Notes: generated by a model not told the origin, from the letters alone. 64,000 nt of DNA from Mariniblastus sp. (GCA_022447555.1 JAKVBF010000002.1:472568-536567), one strand, 5' to 3'. Shown: positions 35,769-45,692, counted from the first letter of the stretch. A program made the numbers and translations.

Positions 35769-35852
35769 TAGCGGTGAAAGGACTCGAACCTTCACTGGAA
35801 TACTCCAACTTGATTTTGAATCAAGCGCGTCTGCCAATTCCGCCACACCGCC
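35769..35852 (-). tRNA. tRNA-Leu (anticodon CAA)
   Basis: 84 bases. The acceptor strand GGCGGTG pairs fully with CACCGCT (one G-U), with discriminator A. The D-arm block TGGCGGAATTGGCAGACGC is typical of leucine tRNAs. The anticodon stem CTTGA/TCAAG encloses TTCAAAA, giving anticodon CAA for UUG codons. A long variable arm (type II) is followed by the T-arm GAAGGTTCGAGTCCTTT. CCA is not encoded; it must be added enzymatically. Confidence 0.95.
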
Positions 35853-35955
35853 GCGTGTCACCTAAAAGTCTAGCCGAAATGTGTTTCACAGGAAAGCGGA
35901 AACGCCCTTCTCCGATCAAATTTGAATGCAACTGGTCGAGCCATGAAGGGCTCGT

Positions 35956-38900
35956 TCAACATCGCAACGAGTCAATCAGGGGCATTCGGGCGATCAGCCC
36001 TGATGTGACCCACGAGGCTACGAGGCCGACAATCAGAATCACTGAAAACATCATCGCAAGATCAATCCAGGGGACATTCGCTCCGCCGATCACGTAATGC
36101 GGCAAAGTCGTAAACAGAGCCGAACCGATTCCAATACCCATTCCCATCATTAATAGCCAAGCGTTTTCGACCAGAATCATTCGCGATAGTTGTTGACGAC
36201 TGAATCCAACGGCCTGAAGCAGACCAAGTTCACTACGACGCTCCAAAACGGAACGTATTTGCACGGCCGCCAATCCGAATGTACCTAGCAACAAGCCTAA
36301 CGCACCGAGCGTCTGAAACGTATTGATGTAGGTATTTTGGACCTGCATGAAATCCAACAAGAGACCTGTCGCTGAACGAGCATCAAACCCGATATCACTC
36401 AGGCTTCTTTCGAGCGCTTCTTCAACAGTCAGCCAGTTAGGGGAGCCGGAGGGTAAGTCTTCGGTAACCCGAGGTGCATCCTTGATCAAGAAATAGCGAT
36501 ACCCGCCGATTCGGGGAAACGCGCGAATAAAATTTTCCTCTGAGACAATCAAATTACCCTGCAGAACCGAATTCGCCAAAAACCCGACCACTCGAAATGT
36601 AAGGGTTTCGCCCGAGTCGTAGTGAACCGTGTACTCCCCACCCGGAGCGAAAATCTTGAGGCTGTAGTTAGCGGTATTTTTATCAATGATCACAGGAATG
36701 GCACCGTCCTCAATCGGCCCATTGAGCAGTTCCCAAGGATTCGCTCTTTCTGCAGCCGTTTGCGCGAGACTCGCGGCCCACATAAATGACTCATTCGAAG
36801 TATCGTCGAACCGGCGAATCAACGCCTGAGGGATTCCAAGCACTTGAGGCTGAGTTGACTGATACAGGTTATTACAGCTTGCATCTTCGCCCGATTTGAA
36901 GCGGAGTGAGAAAATCTCACTGCCCGGACGGACCTTCAAATCTCCCAAGACTTCGTTCAGCCCTTTGGCGGTGTTTAGGTTGGTAAAAACCGGCTCATTA
37001 CTACGTCCAACCGAAGAAAATCCGGCGGTACCCTGCTCCGTCGGTGTCAAGCGAAATGAGCTTACCGCCAGAATTAAAAAACTAGCCACCGCCACCAAAC
37101 CGATGGTCAACGTACTCCGCAACGGAGCGCGTTGAGCACTCAAGACGGCCAGGTTCAAAAGACTAAGCCTCGAATTCGCAGGGCGATCAACTCGCAACCA
37201 ATTGCGAGTCATTATCAGGCAAAATGCGAGGACAAGGAATCCAGCCCCCATGAATGCTCCCGCTTGAGGTTCTCCACCCAGCTGCGTGGCCAAAACAGCC
37301 AATCCCATAGCAGCGACGAGGCAGCCCATTGCAACCTTCGTCGCCACCGAACGGCCTAGGTGGCTTGGTCTCGATTCGGAATCGATTCCAACTCCACTGA
37401 GTAGAAGACGAACGGTTCTTTTCCCAGCTCCGCGAATCGACCAAAAGATGGTCAGCACACAGATCGCAATACCAATAGTCAAGCCAATCACCAAAGAACC
37501 GGGCGTTACATACAAGTTCAGAAATGGACGAGAAATGGCTCCCACCCACCAGGTCTTCAATCCATGAATCATGAAAGCGGCATAGCCCAAGCCGAATCCC
37601 GTACCCAGCAAAGCGCCCATGATCGAAACCAAACTCATCTCGAGCAACCATATACCAATCACTTTTCGGGCTTGAAATCCCGTTGCCAACATCACGCCGA
37701 TTTCATTGCTGCGTTGCGTCAAGGCCAGCCGAAACAGCAGGGAAACGAGGATCAAAGCAGCACCAATCACAAACATACTAAGCGCCAAAAACAGTGCATC
37801 AAAGGGAGTCGATCCCGAAGATGCCTGAAGGCCGTTCCGCTTAATCGAGATTAACTCAAAACCAAACGAGGGCTGATCTTGAGCTAACTGTTCGGTAATG
37901 ATACGACTGAGCCCCGCTTCTGATACATCCGTCATTGGAATCCGAATCGACGTCGTTTGACCAAATCGACTGCCCCACAACTTGCGACCCAATTCAAGAT
38001 TTACGAACGCTTTGGGCGTGGTTCTATAAAAGGTCCAGTAATCGTCATCTTGGGCTCGTATCCGATCGGCCGTTTCAAATGGCAAATCCCACTTTTCAAT
38101 AGAGGCAGCATCGGTGACTCCGGCTACTTGAGGTGTTAGATCGGGATCGTTCGCCATAGTTGGCGGTCTGTCAAAGACCGCCGGCGTCAATCCACCTCGT
38201 CTCCGATACCGCGGTGGCTGCGAAGGTTCGGTCAGTTTGGCAATTGCCGACAATTTAAGTTCGACCTGTTGCTCTTGCTGCTCTCCATACCGAGTCTCTG
38301 GCTCAAAATAGGTCAGACGAATCTTGTCGCCCAATTGGGCACCCAGATCATCGGCGGCCCATTGATTCAAAACGATCTCATCTAACGCAGGTGTTGCAAT
38401 GGGCTTTCCCTGAGGCGTCTCTAGATGAAACTGGTCACCAAAATCAATCGCTGCAACCATAGAAAACGGAACGCCTTGGGTTTGTTCAGCTAGGGCTAGG
38501 TCGTTTGCCAGATAGGTGAAGACCGGCTGGGACGATTGATTGATCTTTAACACCGAATCAGCGACGACCTTAGGCAGCACCATCCGATCAGACGACAACG
38601 AAACATAATCATAAATCGTCTCAGTCGCACCACCCTGATCAAAGGCCAACTTCACCGACTTTAGCTCCAACCCCATATCGCCTAGCGTCGGACGCAGGGC
38701 CATTTGTAGTGATTGACTGACACTCGACTTCGGGGGTAATCGTGAATTTTTTGCCGCGATTAAAATTGCGTTACATTGTGCGGCATCTGCCTTATGGCTC
38801 AGCACTCCTCGAGATAATTCATCCGTTATAAGATCTATTGAAAGGTAAATATTTGCTGGGTTTGATTGAGTGGGATGGAGACCGAATCGCCCCAAGCCTT

Positions 38901-39510
38901 TCGTCGGAACAATGCTGACGACTGGCAACTCCACCAAGCTAAAGACCAAGTCTTTTGTTTTTGCCATCGTGCTGTCGGCGGGTAGTTGATTCGGTTTCGG
39001 AACCCGTACCGTCACCAATGCGGAACCTTCATCGACATCTTGTTGCGTGATACCAAGACCCTCTGCCAACGTGCTATTGATGGCTGCCTGCCGGCCACTC
39101 AGACGAGCCGGCGGAGCCATCACCGGATCACCTAATCCCCAGAATTCAGGAACGACGCCCATCACCATGACCTGAGACGCGCGTTGGGTCTCCTGCTCAC
39201 GAATGAATTCAACCGAACCATTAGGAAACAAGATGGCCGGAACCGCGGTTTGATAGTCTTTCTGAAACACATCTGTTTCCGAAAGCTCTACAGCCAGAGC
39301 TTGTCGAAAAAAACCGTCAGAGACGAACATTTCATCGATCCGGCCCAACCGATCGAGCGTGAGCTCCTGCAGACTCCCACGCATACTATCCCCAACGATT
39401 AGCGCACCGGTTAATACAGCCGTCGCAATCCCGACGCCAACAGCGATCACAGCATCGGACCGCCAATAATGACGTAAGCTACTTATCGCAATTCGTAGGC
39501 TCGATGTCAT
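35956..39510 (-). CDS. FtsX/MacB-type ABC transporter permease, large
   Basis: 1184 residues. The N-terminus has one membrane helix (VIAVGVGIATAVLTGALIVG) followed by a large periplasmic domain. A first FtsX bundle (about 580-680; SLLFRLALTQRSNEIGVMLATGF) is followed by two more helices, a second periplasmic domain, and a final FtsX bundle (VRS-VLERRSELGLLQAVGFSRQQL). The two ERRSE/ QRSNE-type coupling motifs are typical of MacB/LolCE-type mechanotransmission permeases. The start overlaps the ATPase stop by four bases (ATGA). The pair likely moves lipoproteins or another envelope substrate, or transmits force; the substrate is unknown. Confidence 0.92.
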   Translation of the reverse strand: MTSSLRIAISSLRHYWRSDAVIAVGVGIATAVLTGALIVGDSMRGSLQELTLDRLGRIDEMFVSDGFFRQALAVELSETDVFQKDYQTAVPAILFPNGSVEFIREQETQRASQVMVMGVVPEFWGLGDPVMAPPARLSGRQAAINSTLAEGLGITQQDVDEGSALVTVRVPKPNQLPADSTMAKTKDLVFSLVELPVVSIVPTKGLGRFGLHPTQSNPANIYLSIDLITDELSRGVLSHKADAAQCNAILIAAKNSRLPPKSSVSQSLQMALRPTLGDMGLELKSVKLAFDQGGATETIYDYVSLSSDRMVLPKVVADSVLKINQSSQPVFTYLANDLALAEQTQGVPFSMVAAIDFGDQFHLETPQGKPIATPALDEIVLNQWAADDLGAQLGDKIRLTYFEPETRYGEQQEQQVELKLSAIAKLTEPSQPPRYRRRGGLTPAVFDRPPTMANDPDLTPQVAGVTDAASIEKWDLPFETADRIRAQDDDYWTFYRTTPKAFVNLELGRKLWGSRFGQTTSIRIPMTDVSEAGLSRIITEQLAQDQPSFGFELISIKRNGLQASSGSTPFDALFLALSMFVIGAALILVSLLFRLALTQRSNEIGVMLATGFQARKVIGIWLLEMSLVSIMGALLGTGFGLGYAAFMIHGLKTWWVGAISRPFLNLYVTPGSLVIGLTIGIAICVLTIFWSIRGAGKRTVRLLLSGVGIDSESRPSHLGRSVATKVAMGCLVAAMGLAVLATQLGGEPQAGAFMGAGFLVLAFCLIMTRNWLRVDRPANSRLSLLNLAVLSAQRAPLRSTLTIGLVAVASFLILAVSSFRLTPTEQGTAGFSSVGRSNEPVFTNLNTAKGLNEVLGDLKVRPGSEIFSLRFKSGEDASCNNLYQSTQPQVLGIPQALIRRFDDTSNESFMWAASLAQTAAERANPWELLNGPIEDGAIPVIIDKNTANYSLKIFAPGGEYTVHYDSGETLTFRVVGFLANSVLQGNLIVSEENFIRAFPRIGGYRYFLIKDAPRVTEDLPSGSPNWLTVEEALERSLSDIGFDARSATGLLLDFMQVQNTYINTFQTLGALGLLLGTFGLAAVQIRSVLERRSELGLLQAVGFSRQQLSRMILVENAWLLMMGMGIGIGSALFTTLPHYVIGGANVPWIDLAMMFSVILIVGLVASWVTSGLIARMPLIDSLRC

Positions 39511-40190
39511 GGAGATGCCCGAACAACAAATTTACCGTTTTCGACGACCACTTGGTTGTCAAAGTTACGTGCCAAACGTTGGCTATGTGTCACACAAATG
39601 AGAATCGCATCTCCTGTTTTCTGTAGCTCGAGTAGTAACCCGCCAATCAGCTCGGCATTCTTTTGATCGAGGCTTCCTGTCGGTTCGTCAGCCAGCAGCA
39701 GAATCGGCTGCATCACAAGAGCGCGAGCGACCGCGACACGCTGCCTTTCTCCTCCTGAGAGGGCCGCCGGGCGATGATGCATTCGATCCGTTAAACCCAC
39801 TTTCTCAAGTAGGGATTGGGCTCGGTCACGAATTTCCGGTGACACTCGACCTGTCGCCACCACCGGCACCATCACATTTTCCAAAGCTGACAACTGTGGT
39901 AACAAATAATGTTCCTGAAACACAAAGCCGATATGATCATTCCGAAAACGAGCTAACTCCTGATTGGAAAATCCAGCCGGGTCGATTCCCTGCACCGACA
40001 AATCACCGCCGGTAGGCGAATCCAACGTGCCCGCAATATGTAAGAACGTACTTTTGCCAGAACCGCTGGGTCCAACCACTGCCATATTCTGCCCCCGGCT
40101 CAACTCCGCAGACACTCCGTCCAGAATCCGCAAACAACCTGTCGGTGTTTGGTATTCTTTTACAATATTCTTCGCCAGAAAATCTGCCAC
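39507..40190 (-). CDS. ABC transporter ATP-binding protein, LolD/MacB type
   Basis: 227 residues. Walker A is [13 protein letters not shown], the signature is [16 protein letters not shown], Walker B is [13 protein letters not shown], and the switch His is in VTHSQRLA. The DEPTGSLD form and [21 protein letters not shown] segment are typical of the LolD/MacB/FtsE class. GTG start at 40190. It overlaps the downstream FtsX-type permease gene by four bases, so the two products are made in step. Confidence 0.95.
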   Translation of the reverse strand: MADFLAKNIVKEYQTPTGCLRILDGVSAELSRGQNMAVVGPSGSGKSTFLHIAGTLDSPTGGDLSVQGIDPAGFSNQELARFRNDHIGFVFQEHYLLPQLSALENVMVPVVATGRVSPEIRDRAQSLLEKVGLTDRMHHRPAALSGGERQRVAVARALVMQPILLLADEPTGSLDQKNAELIGGLLLELQKTGDAILICVTHSQRLARNFDNQVVVENGKFVVRASP

Positions 40191-40241
40191 AGTTCTTTCG
40201 CTTTACAATACCGCCAACCGTAATTCGCCAAGGCCAATACA

Positions 40242-41192
40242 CTAGCCTATGCGTTGGTCAACTCGGTGGTTTTCAATCAATGCCATACAGCCCAATCCGT
40301 AGAACGTATATTCCACATCATGGACTTCGTCCCACACGGCCGCCAGGAATCCGCCTCCCGGCAATTGGAGTGAGTTTACAAAACGCTGATACAAATCGAC
40401 ATCTATTTCTCCAAACGCATTCATGTCCTGCAACGTCAGGCCTCCGGTAAAGGAGCTGAGCATATCGGCAATCGGTATTCGCGTATTGGCTCGCAATCCA
40501 CCCTCATCGGTTTGCATCTCGCACAAAAAATCAATGGTCAGTTCACGTGTTTCATCTGACACCGAATCAATCATTCGCAGACTGGCAAAGGCTGCCGCTG
40601 ATGGATTGGTTCCGGCTCGTTTACTTGCTCGGATTTCTCGCCAGCCACCACCTTCGGCTTGCTGACCTCTAAGGAAACTGATAATCGACTCGGGTTCGGC
40701 AATCGGGTGGTCAATGAGTTGCAAAACCAACATCACCAAAAAAGTATGATAGGTACTTCCAGCGTGTCCTTCCGGAGCCTTAGCATACCCGCCGTCGGGA
40801 CGTTTGAGCCGAGCTAAAAATTCACCGATCTGCCGCCTCCAACTTGGATCCGAGCCAGCAAAGATATCGATCCCTGCCGAAATTTTCAGCAAGTTGGCCG
40901 CGTAAAACAACGAAAAGAAATCGACAATGGTTTGGTGAGTTCCTAATTGACTTGATAAAAATTTAGCCGCTCTATCGGCCGGTTCACCGTATAGAGCACC
41001 CAAAATAGAAAGGCCTCGCAAGCCAAACGAGGTGTAATACAAATCGCTCTCTTCCCCCATACGTCCTCGGAAGCCTCCATCTTCAGACTGCGACTCCAAC
41101 AGATAATGGGTGTGGCACGACCGCACTTCCTCCGGTAGCAAACTGATCCCGGTCGCAAGTCGTAACGTTAGGTCTTGCAGGTAGGTCGACAT
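40242..41192 (-). CDS. prenyltransferase-beta/squalene-cyclase-like alpha-toroid protein
   Basis: 316 residues built from repeats with a GG-F/W core (QSEDGGFRGRMGEESDLYYT, RPDGGYAKAPEG, AEGGGWREI, DEGGLRA, PGGGF), the pattern of protein prenyltransferase beta subunits. The zinc ligands of those enzymes appear lost: the D-x-C pair reads IADML and the final His position in DVEYTFYGL is Tyr. It may bind an isoprenoid or peptide without prenyl-transfer chemistry (inference). No signal peptide. It sits between the LolD-type ATPase gene and a thioesterase gene on the same strand. Confidence 0.82.
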   Translation of the reverse strand: MSTYLQDLTLRLATGISLLPEEVRSCHTHYLLESQSEDGGFRGRMGEESDLYYTSFGLRGLSILGALYGEPADRAAKFLSSQLGTHQTIVDFFSLFYAANLLKISAGIDIFAGSDPSWRRQIGEFLARLKRPDGGYAKAPEGHAGSTYHTFLVMLVLQLIDHPIAEPESIISFLRGQQAEGGGWREIRASKRAGTNPSAAAFASLRMIDSVSDETRELTIDFLCEMQTDEGGLRANTRIPIADMLSSFTGGLTLQDMNAFGEIDVDLYQRFVNSLQLPGGGFLAAVWDEVHDVEYTFYGLGCMALIENHRVDQRIG

Positions 41193-41207
41193 GGGAACTT
41201 TCGGTGC

Positions 41208-41636
41208 TTATGCCGGAGGATCGACACAATAAGGCTTCAGAGCTTCGACAAACGCCATCGGAACGGGTGTGCTCACAGGGCGACCTCCTGACAATTCGCA
41301 ACAAGCAGCCGCAATCACTCCATCGGCGACCAAGCGCCCCTCACACTGAAACATGAATCCGTACGTGATACTCTTGTCGCCGATGCGCTGAACCTCGATT
41401 TCTATCTCGACCACCTGCTCAAATTTGATGGGGCTCCGATAATTACACTCCGCGTGGACGCGTGGAAAACCGATGTGCTGACCACCCGTCTCCAGCATCA
41501 CACCCAACCCGACCGCTCGCAGCATTTCGTGTTCAGCCTGTTCCATGTAGTTAAAGAACACCGAAAAATGAACGATTCCGGCAGCATCCGTATCTCGGAA
41601 CTCAACGCGACGCTTTGTTTTGAAAATCTGGCTCAT
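41208..41636 (-). CDS. 4HBT-type acyl-CoA thioesterase
   Basis: 142 residues of the hot-dog fold (YbgC/4-hydroxybenzoyl-CoA thioesterase type). VEFRDTDAAGIVHFSVFFNYMEQAEHE holds the catalytic Asp and the helix entry. It hydrolyses an acyl-CoA of unknown chain. ATG 41636 has GGAAG eight bases upstream; the longer frame to 41654 would begin inside the rpsR terminator and is rejected. It ends 15 bases before the alpha-toroid protein gene and is probably cotranscribed with it. Confidence 0.9.
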   Translation of the reverse strand: MSQIFKTKRRVEFRDTDAAGIVHFSVFFNYMEQAEHEMLRAVGLGVMLETGGQHIGFPRVHAECNYRSPIKFEQVVEIEIEVQRIGDKSITYGFMFQCEGRLVADGVIAAACCELSGGRPVSTPVPMAFVEALKPYCVDPPA

Positions 41637-41652
41637 GTTTTTGCTTCCGGCC

Positions 41653-41680
41653 AAAAAAAAAGCCTGCGTCTAAGCAGGCT
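41653..41680 (-). terminator. rho-independent terminator after rpsR
   Basis: On the minus strand AGCCTGC and GCAGGCT form a 7-bp stem around TTAGAC, followed by nine T residues. It lies about 60 bases after the rpsR stop and just 17 bases before the thioesterase start, so any read-through would feed that gene. Confidence 0.92.
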
Positions 41681-41742
41681 GTTCAAAATGAGCTGAGCAC
41701 AACGATTGACGCTCCGCCCATCCATTTCATGGAGTCCGTTGA

Positions 41743-42012
41743 TTAATCACCTTTGAAGGGCAACAAACCCATGAAACGAGCCCGCTTCACAGCCTGGGTG
41801 ACCGCATGCTGACTGACCGAAGAACAGCCGGTTTTCCGGCGGCCAACAATTTTGCCGTGGCGATTGATCAACTTTTTCAACAACTCAACATCTTTATAGT
41901 CGACGTACATTGGGCGAGGACGCTGGCCATCCACCCATAACGGATCCTTTTTGTTGGTCCGAGTTTTCATCTTCGACTTGCGTCGACTTTTTGAACCACG
42001 TGATGGTCGCAT
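41743..42012 (-). CDS. rpsR: 30S ribosomal protein S18
   Basis: 89 residues. The core YVDYKDVELLKKLINRHGKI and the C-terminal QHAVTQAVKRARFMGLLPF match S18. The N-terminus is strongly basic (MRPSRGSKSRRKSKMKTRTNKK), longer than in E. coli. The central RRKTGCSSVSQ is a variant of the usual RRxTGTSAKxQ. S18 binds the 30S platform with S6; rpsF is not adjacent here. It has its own terminator at 41653-41680. Confidence 0.94.
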   Translation of the reverse strand: MRPSRGSKSRRKSKMKTRTNKKDPLWVDGQRPRPMYVDYKDVELLKKLINRHGKIVGRRKTGCSSVSQHAVTQAVKRARFMGLLPFKGD

Positions 42013-42428
42013 AATTCGTTTGCCTAACTATTCGCTTCTTTGGAATTCGCCTGGAAGGCGAACAATGTTCCTTGATTTACTGCGCAGAGGCGTAATTATG
42101 CAAAATTGCCATGCCATCGCAAGGCATTATTTACGGGATTTCAGCCAAATTTGGACATCTGACCCTCGATTCACTCTCAATTCAACACCTCGGCGAATTA
42201 GACGGTCCCTACATCCTTCCCAAACCCGGAATCCAAGGTGACTTCCATTTGGCTGAAACCAGCTTGGAACTGGCTAAATACGAGTTCTCGGCCTCCAGTT
42301 TCCAAAAGGAGGCTCTCAGAGTGCTTAAAAACGGATATCATCAAACATCCAATTTTGTTTCGACGGGACCAAACGGAAACCCGCGAATTGGTAACAAGCC
42401 TAAGTTTAATCCAAACATTGAGAACCTG
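42013..42428. other. divergent region with long open frame before the DUF1080 gene
   Basis: About 415 bases between divergent genes. The DUF1080 frame is open back to ATG 42111 (106 extra codons) but that part has no domain-like pattern and would bury the signal peptide, so it is treated as non-coding. Promoters of rpsR and the DUF1080 gene should lie here. Confidence 0.45.
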
Positions 42429-43268
42429 ATGAAAAATCTTGCCCTCCCAGCTTTGACTGCCGTTTTATTTTTAGGGATCACCGCGCCAAGCTGTGCCATT
42501 CTTTGCGCGCAGGATCTCGAGGCAGAAAAGCCCCTGCCCACAGCCCAACAGCCCTCTGACGGCGACTGGATTCCTCTATTTAATGGAAAAGACATGTCTG
42601 GTTGGACACCCAAAATTCGGGGATCCAAGTTTGGGGAAAACTGGGGCAATACGTTTCGAGTCGAAGATGGGCTCTTAAAAGTCCGGTACGACGGATACGA
42701 CCAGTTCAATGAACGTTTTGGACACCTTTTCTATAAAAACGATTACTCCCATTACGTTTTACGATTGGAATATCGTTTTGTCGGTGACCAGGTTGAGGGT
42801 GGGCCGGGCTGGGCGCGTCGTAATAGCGGAGTCATGATTCACGGCCAAGATCCGAAATCCATGAGCTTAAACCAAAAATTTCCGGTTTCGATCGAGGTGC
42901 AATTATTAGGTGGCGAAGGTGATGAAAAACGACCTACGCTAAACTTGTGCACGCCTGGTACGAACGTGGTGATGGATAAAAAACTATTCAAGAAACACTG
43001 CACCAACTCAACCTCCAAGACCTATTCAGGCGATCAGTGGGTGACCTGCGAAATTGAGGTTCGCGGAAACAAAATCATTCGTCATAAAATTGATGGTGAG
43101 GTCGTTTTGGAATACACGCAACCACAATTGGATAGTCGGGATGGAGAAGCAAAGCCTCTAATCATCGACGGAAAGTTAATGTTGGACGGAGGTAGCATTT
43201 CACTTCAATCAGAAAGCCACCCCTGTGACTTTCGTACCGTTGAACTAAAAGTCCTTGGTGATAAATAG
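42429..43268 (+). CDS. exported DUF1080 (3-keto-disaccharide hydrolase-like) protein
   Basis: 279 residues from ATG 42429, chosen because it gives a clear signal peptide (MKNLALPALTAVLFLGITAPSCAILCAQ). The domain begins with WIPLFNGKDMSGWTPK, the hallmark of DUF1080, and continues with a jelly-roll-like core (VLRLEYRF, RNSGVMIHGQ, FPVSIEVQLLGG) and a late PCDFRTVELK. Members act on oxidised sugars or bind carbohydrates in the periplasm and are very numerous in planctomycetes. No sugar-related gene is adjacent. Confidence 0.9.
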   Translation: MKNLALPALTAVLFLGITAPSCAILCAQDLEAEKPLPTAQQPSDGDWIPLFNGKDMSGWTPKIRGSKFGENWGNTFRVEDGLLKVRYDGYDQFNERFGHLFYKNDYSHYVLRLEYRFVGDQVEGGPGWARRNSGVMIHGQDPKSMSLNQKFPVSIEVQLLGGEGDEKRPTLNLCTPGTNVVMDKKLFKKHCTNSTSKTYSGDQWVTCEIEVRGNKIIRHKIDGEVVLEYTQPQLDSRDGEAKPLIIDGKLMLDGGSISLQSESHPCDFRTVELKVLGDK

Positions 43269-43372
43269 TGCTATCAGTATTTAAAATTCGATCCAAGACC
43301 GCCACATACGAGGACAGGGTGAGCCGTAAATCAGCACACTCTAACTTCAATTCCTGATAGAACTGGAGCCTT

Positions 43373-44047
43373 ATGAACTCCCATTCAGCTGGAACGTCTC
43401 CCGATCCAAGCACGTTTCCCCAACGCTCTTCATCCGAAGAATTCTACAACGCTGCCACCCATTTTTTCGGACTCGGATTGAGCGTTGCCGGCGGGGTCGC
43501 CCTACTTTCAACCGCCCTGATCGGAGCCTCTCGTCCATTGTTTCTCGCTTGCTTGATTTACATCGCCTCATTGATGGCAGTCTTCCTGTTCTCGGCCCTA
43601 TCCCATTCATTCACGGACCTTGGACGACAGACATTTTATCGGAAGATGGACCAGTCATTCATCTACCTTCTGATCGCGGCTTCCTGGACCCCCTTCTCAG
43701 TAGCGTTTCTAGAAACACCGTGGTGGAACGGTTTTTTGCTGCTGATGTGGTTGATTGCTCTGACAGGTTTCTTATCAAAACTGTTCCTTGGGCACCGCGT
43801 CAATCGCGTTTCCGTCTGGCTTTATCTTGCCTTGGGGTGGACGCCTGTGTTGGGAGGCATGTTGACGACTCCGCTGTTACCCCGTGTGGTTCTGGCAGGC
43901 ATCCTGACGGGCGGCGCGTTCTACACTTTGGGAGCATTGTGTCTTTTTAACGACCAGCGACACCGCTGGCTTCACCCCACTTGGCATTTGTTTGTTATCG
44001 GAGGAAGCACCGCCCACTACCTAACGATTCTATGGTATGTGTTCTAA
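43373..44047 (+). CDS. hemolysin III / TrhA family membrane protein
   Basis: 224 residues with seven hydrophobic helices. Family motifs are present: NAATHFFGLGLSVAGG (H-x-x-G in helix 1), FSALSHSF (S-x-x-x-H), YRKMDQSFIYLLIAASWTPF (conserved Asp), and a final HPTWHLFVIGGSTAHYLTIL with the last His residues; these form the putative metal site of the PAQR/HlyIII superfamily. GGAG precedes the ATG. In bacteria such proteins influence membrane homeostasis. It is convergent with the sodium symporter gene. Confidence 0.92.
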   Translation: MNSHSAGTSPDPSTFPQRSSSEEFYNAATHFFGLGLSVAGGVALLSTALIGASRPLFLACLIYIASLMAVFLFSALSHSFTDLGRQTFYRKMDQSFIYLLIAASWTPFSVAFLETPWWNGFLLLMWLIALTGFLSKLFLGHRVNRVSVWLYLALGWTPVLGGMLTTPLLPRVVLAGILTGGAFYTLGALCLFNDQRHRWLHPTWHLFVIGGSTAHYLTILWYVF

Positions 44048-44144
44048 ACGGCCGTTTCCTATAAAATTTGGCACTGCATCTTCAAGACACCTCACTCTAG
44101 TGGCCATTTGCAAAGTCGTACAAGCCACGTCGTACGCGCTAAGT

Positions 44145-45692
44145 CTAGGGATTGGCTCGCTGGTCACTTGGTTCGAAAAACTTTTCAATCGTAGACGCAG
44201 CCGGAGGAGACGTTAAAAAGCTACCCACGACAAGTGCCACGGCACTAGCCGTAATGATGGCGACGACAGGCAAAACAGGCCACTCGGGTCCAAACGGCAA
44301 CAGGGAATAACCTTTATTCGATCCAAATCCTGAATCGGCGAAATAGTAAACCCATAGGGCAATCGTTGTCAGCACTGCCGAGATCGCGCCATAGGCGGTC
44401 AGACGTCGCCAATAAATGGCTGCAAATACGATTGGAAACAAGCCGGTGAACCCGGTGAATGACCACAATCCCAAGTCAAAGACAGCACGGGGAAAAAGAC
44501 TTAGGAAATAAACGACTACCACAATCAGTAGGACAAAGCCGCGGGCTAAACGCAACTTGTTGCGATCGGACAGCGGTTCGGAAGTAAAATTACTGACCAC
44601 GTCCTCAGTGAAAATTGTACCGAGACATAGAAATTGACTGTCCAATGAGGACATGATTGCGGCCAAAATCCCGGCTCCCAACAAGCCACCCAGAAAGGGG
44701 CCCGCATGCATCTTGACTAGTAGTGGTAATAACAGATTCTCTTTTGTCCCGGGTTCAATGCCGGAGATCGATGCACTAGCCCATATTCCGATCAACACAC
44801 AGGGCACCCATACAATCATGATAAAAATAGGATGCATGACGATCGGCCACTTGAAAGAACCCGCATCACGTGCCGTTAACCAGTGCTGAAAAACGTGAGG
44901 AAACATTCCGACAGATAAAGGGATCAACAGAAAAGAAAAAAATGTGGTGTAGGGAATCTTCGCGCGAGTCAAATTAGCCTCCGGTACGACCGATGAAATC
45001 TGCCTCATGTTATCGAGTAGGCTGTCGGAGCCGCCGATCGAATTGGCGATGGTCACAAACGTTACAACACCGAGGACCATAAAGATGACCGTTTGGAAAG
45101 CATTCGCCCAAGCGGTTCCGCGCATGCCTCCTAAAAAAACGTAGGACAGAACGACTAAGCAAATTACCGCGGAAGCCAGTGAGTTGGGGACTCCGTGGTC
45201 GGCAGCTTCAAACCAACCATGAGGTTTAAATGCGCCCGCGGTGATTCCATTGATTACCGCCCCAGCCCCCACAACGCCCAACAATAGGTAGGAGACAACC
45301 AAGACCACTAAGATTGGAAATAACAGGTAGCCGATAAAATGGTTGTCCAACCGTTCACGAAAAAATTGGATCTGGGTACGGTAGCCATTCTTGCGCCCGA
45401 TCGCCCATAATCGCAGGCCGATCAAGAAAAAGCACATCGAGTGCACAATGCCGCCCGCCGAAGCAAGCAAGCCGTAGACCCCGGCGCCCAGAGTGTAAGC
45501 CCGACCGGTAGAGCCAATCAAAGCGAAGGCCGTCATGGTCGTTCCAAACAACGACATCAGTAATAAAAAGGGACCAATCGAATGGCTGGCCAACATGTAA
45601 TCATGAGATGTTCCCGTGAACACACGGTTTGCCAAAAATCCCAAAAAGACCAGCAACGCTAGGTAGGCCAAAATAATATACAGCTGCGTCAT
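44145..45692 (-). CDS. sodium:solute symporter (SSS family)
   Basis: 515 residues with about 13 membrane helices. LASHSIGPFLLLMSLFGTTMTAF is the typical first re-entrant helix region of SSS proteins, and GAGILAAIMSSLDSQFLCLGTIFTEDVV is the conserved sodium-site helix 8 block (S-S-x-D-S). It imports a small solute with sodium. It overlaps the upstream DUF3311 gene by four bases, a pairing known for pantothenate-, acetate- and similar symporters; the substrate is unknown. Confidence 0.92.
   Translation of the reverse strand: MTQLYIILAYLALLVFLGFLANRVFTGTSHDYMLASHSIGPFLLLMSLFGTTMTAFALIGSTGRAYTLGAGVYGLLASAGGIVHSMCFFLIGLRLWAIGRKNGYRTQIQFFRERLDNHFIGYLLFPILVVLVVSYLLLGVVGAGAVINGITAGAFKPHGWFEAADHGVPNSLASAVICLVVLSYVFLGGMRGTAWANAFQTVIFMVLGVVTFVTIANSIGGSDSLLDNMRQISSVVPEANLTRAKIPYTTFFSFLLIPLSVGMFPHVFQHWLTARDAGSFKWPIVMHPIFIMIVWVPCVLIGIWASASISGIEPGTKENLLLPLLVKMHAGPFLGGLLGAGILAAIMSSLDSQFLCLGTIFTEDVVSNFTSEPLSDRNKLRLARGFVLLIVVVVYFLSLFPRAVFDLGLWSFTGFTGLFPIVFAAIYWRRLTAYGAISAVLTTIALWVYYFADSGFGSNKGYSLLPFGPEWPVLPVVAIITASAVALVVGSFLTSPPAASTIEKFFEPSDQRANP

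Noticed and set aside
35774-36097. Plus-strand frame of 107 codons
   Set aside because: It runs through tRNA-Leu and antisense to the FtsX-type permease gene.
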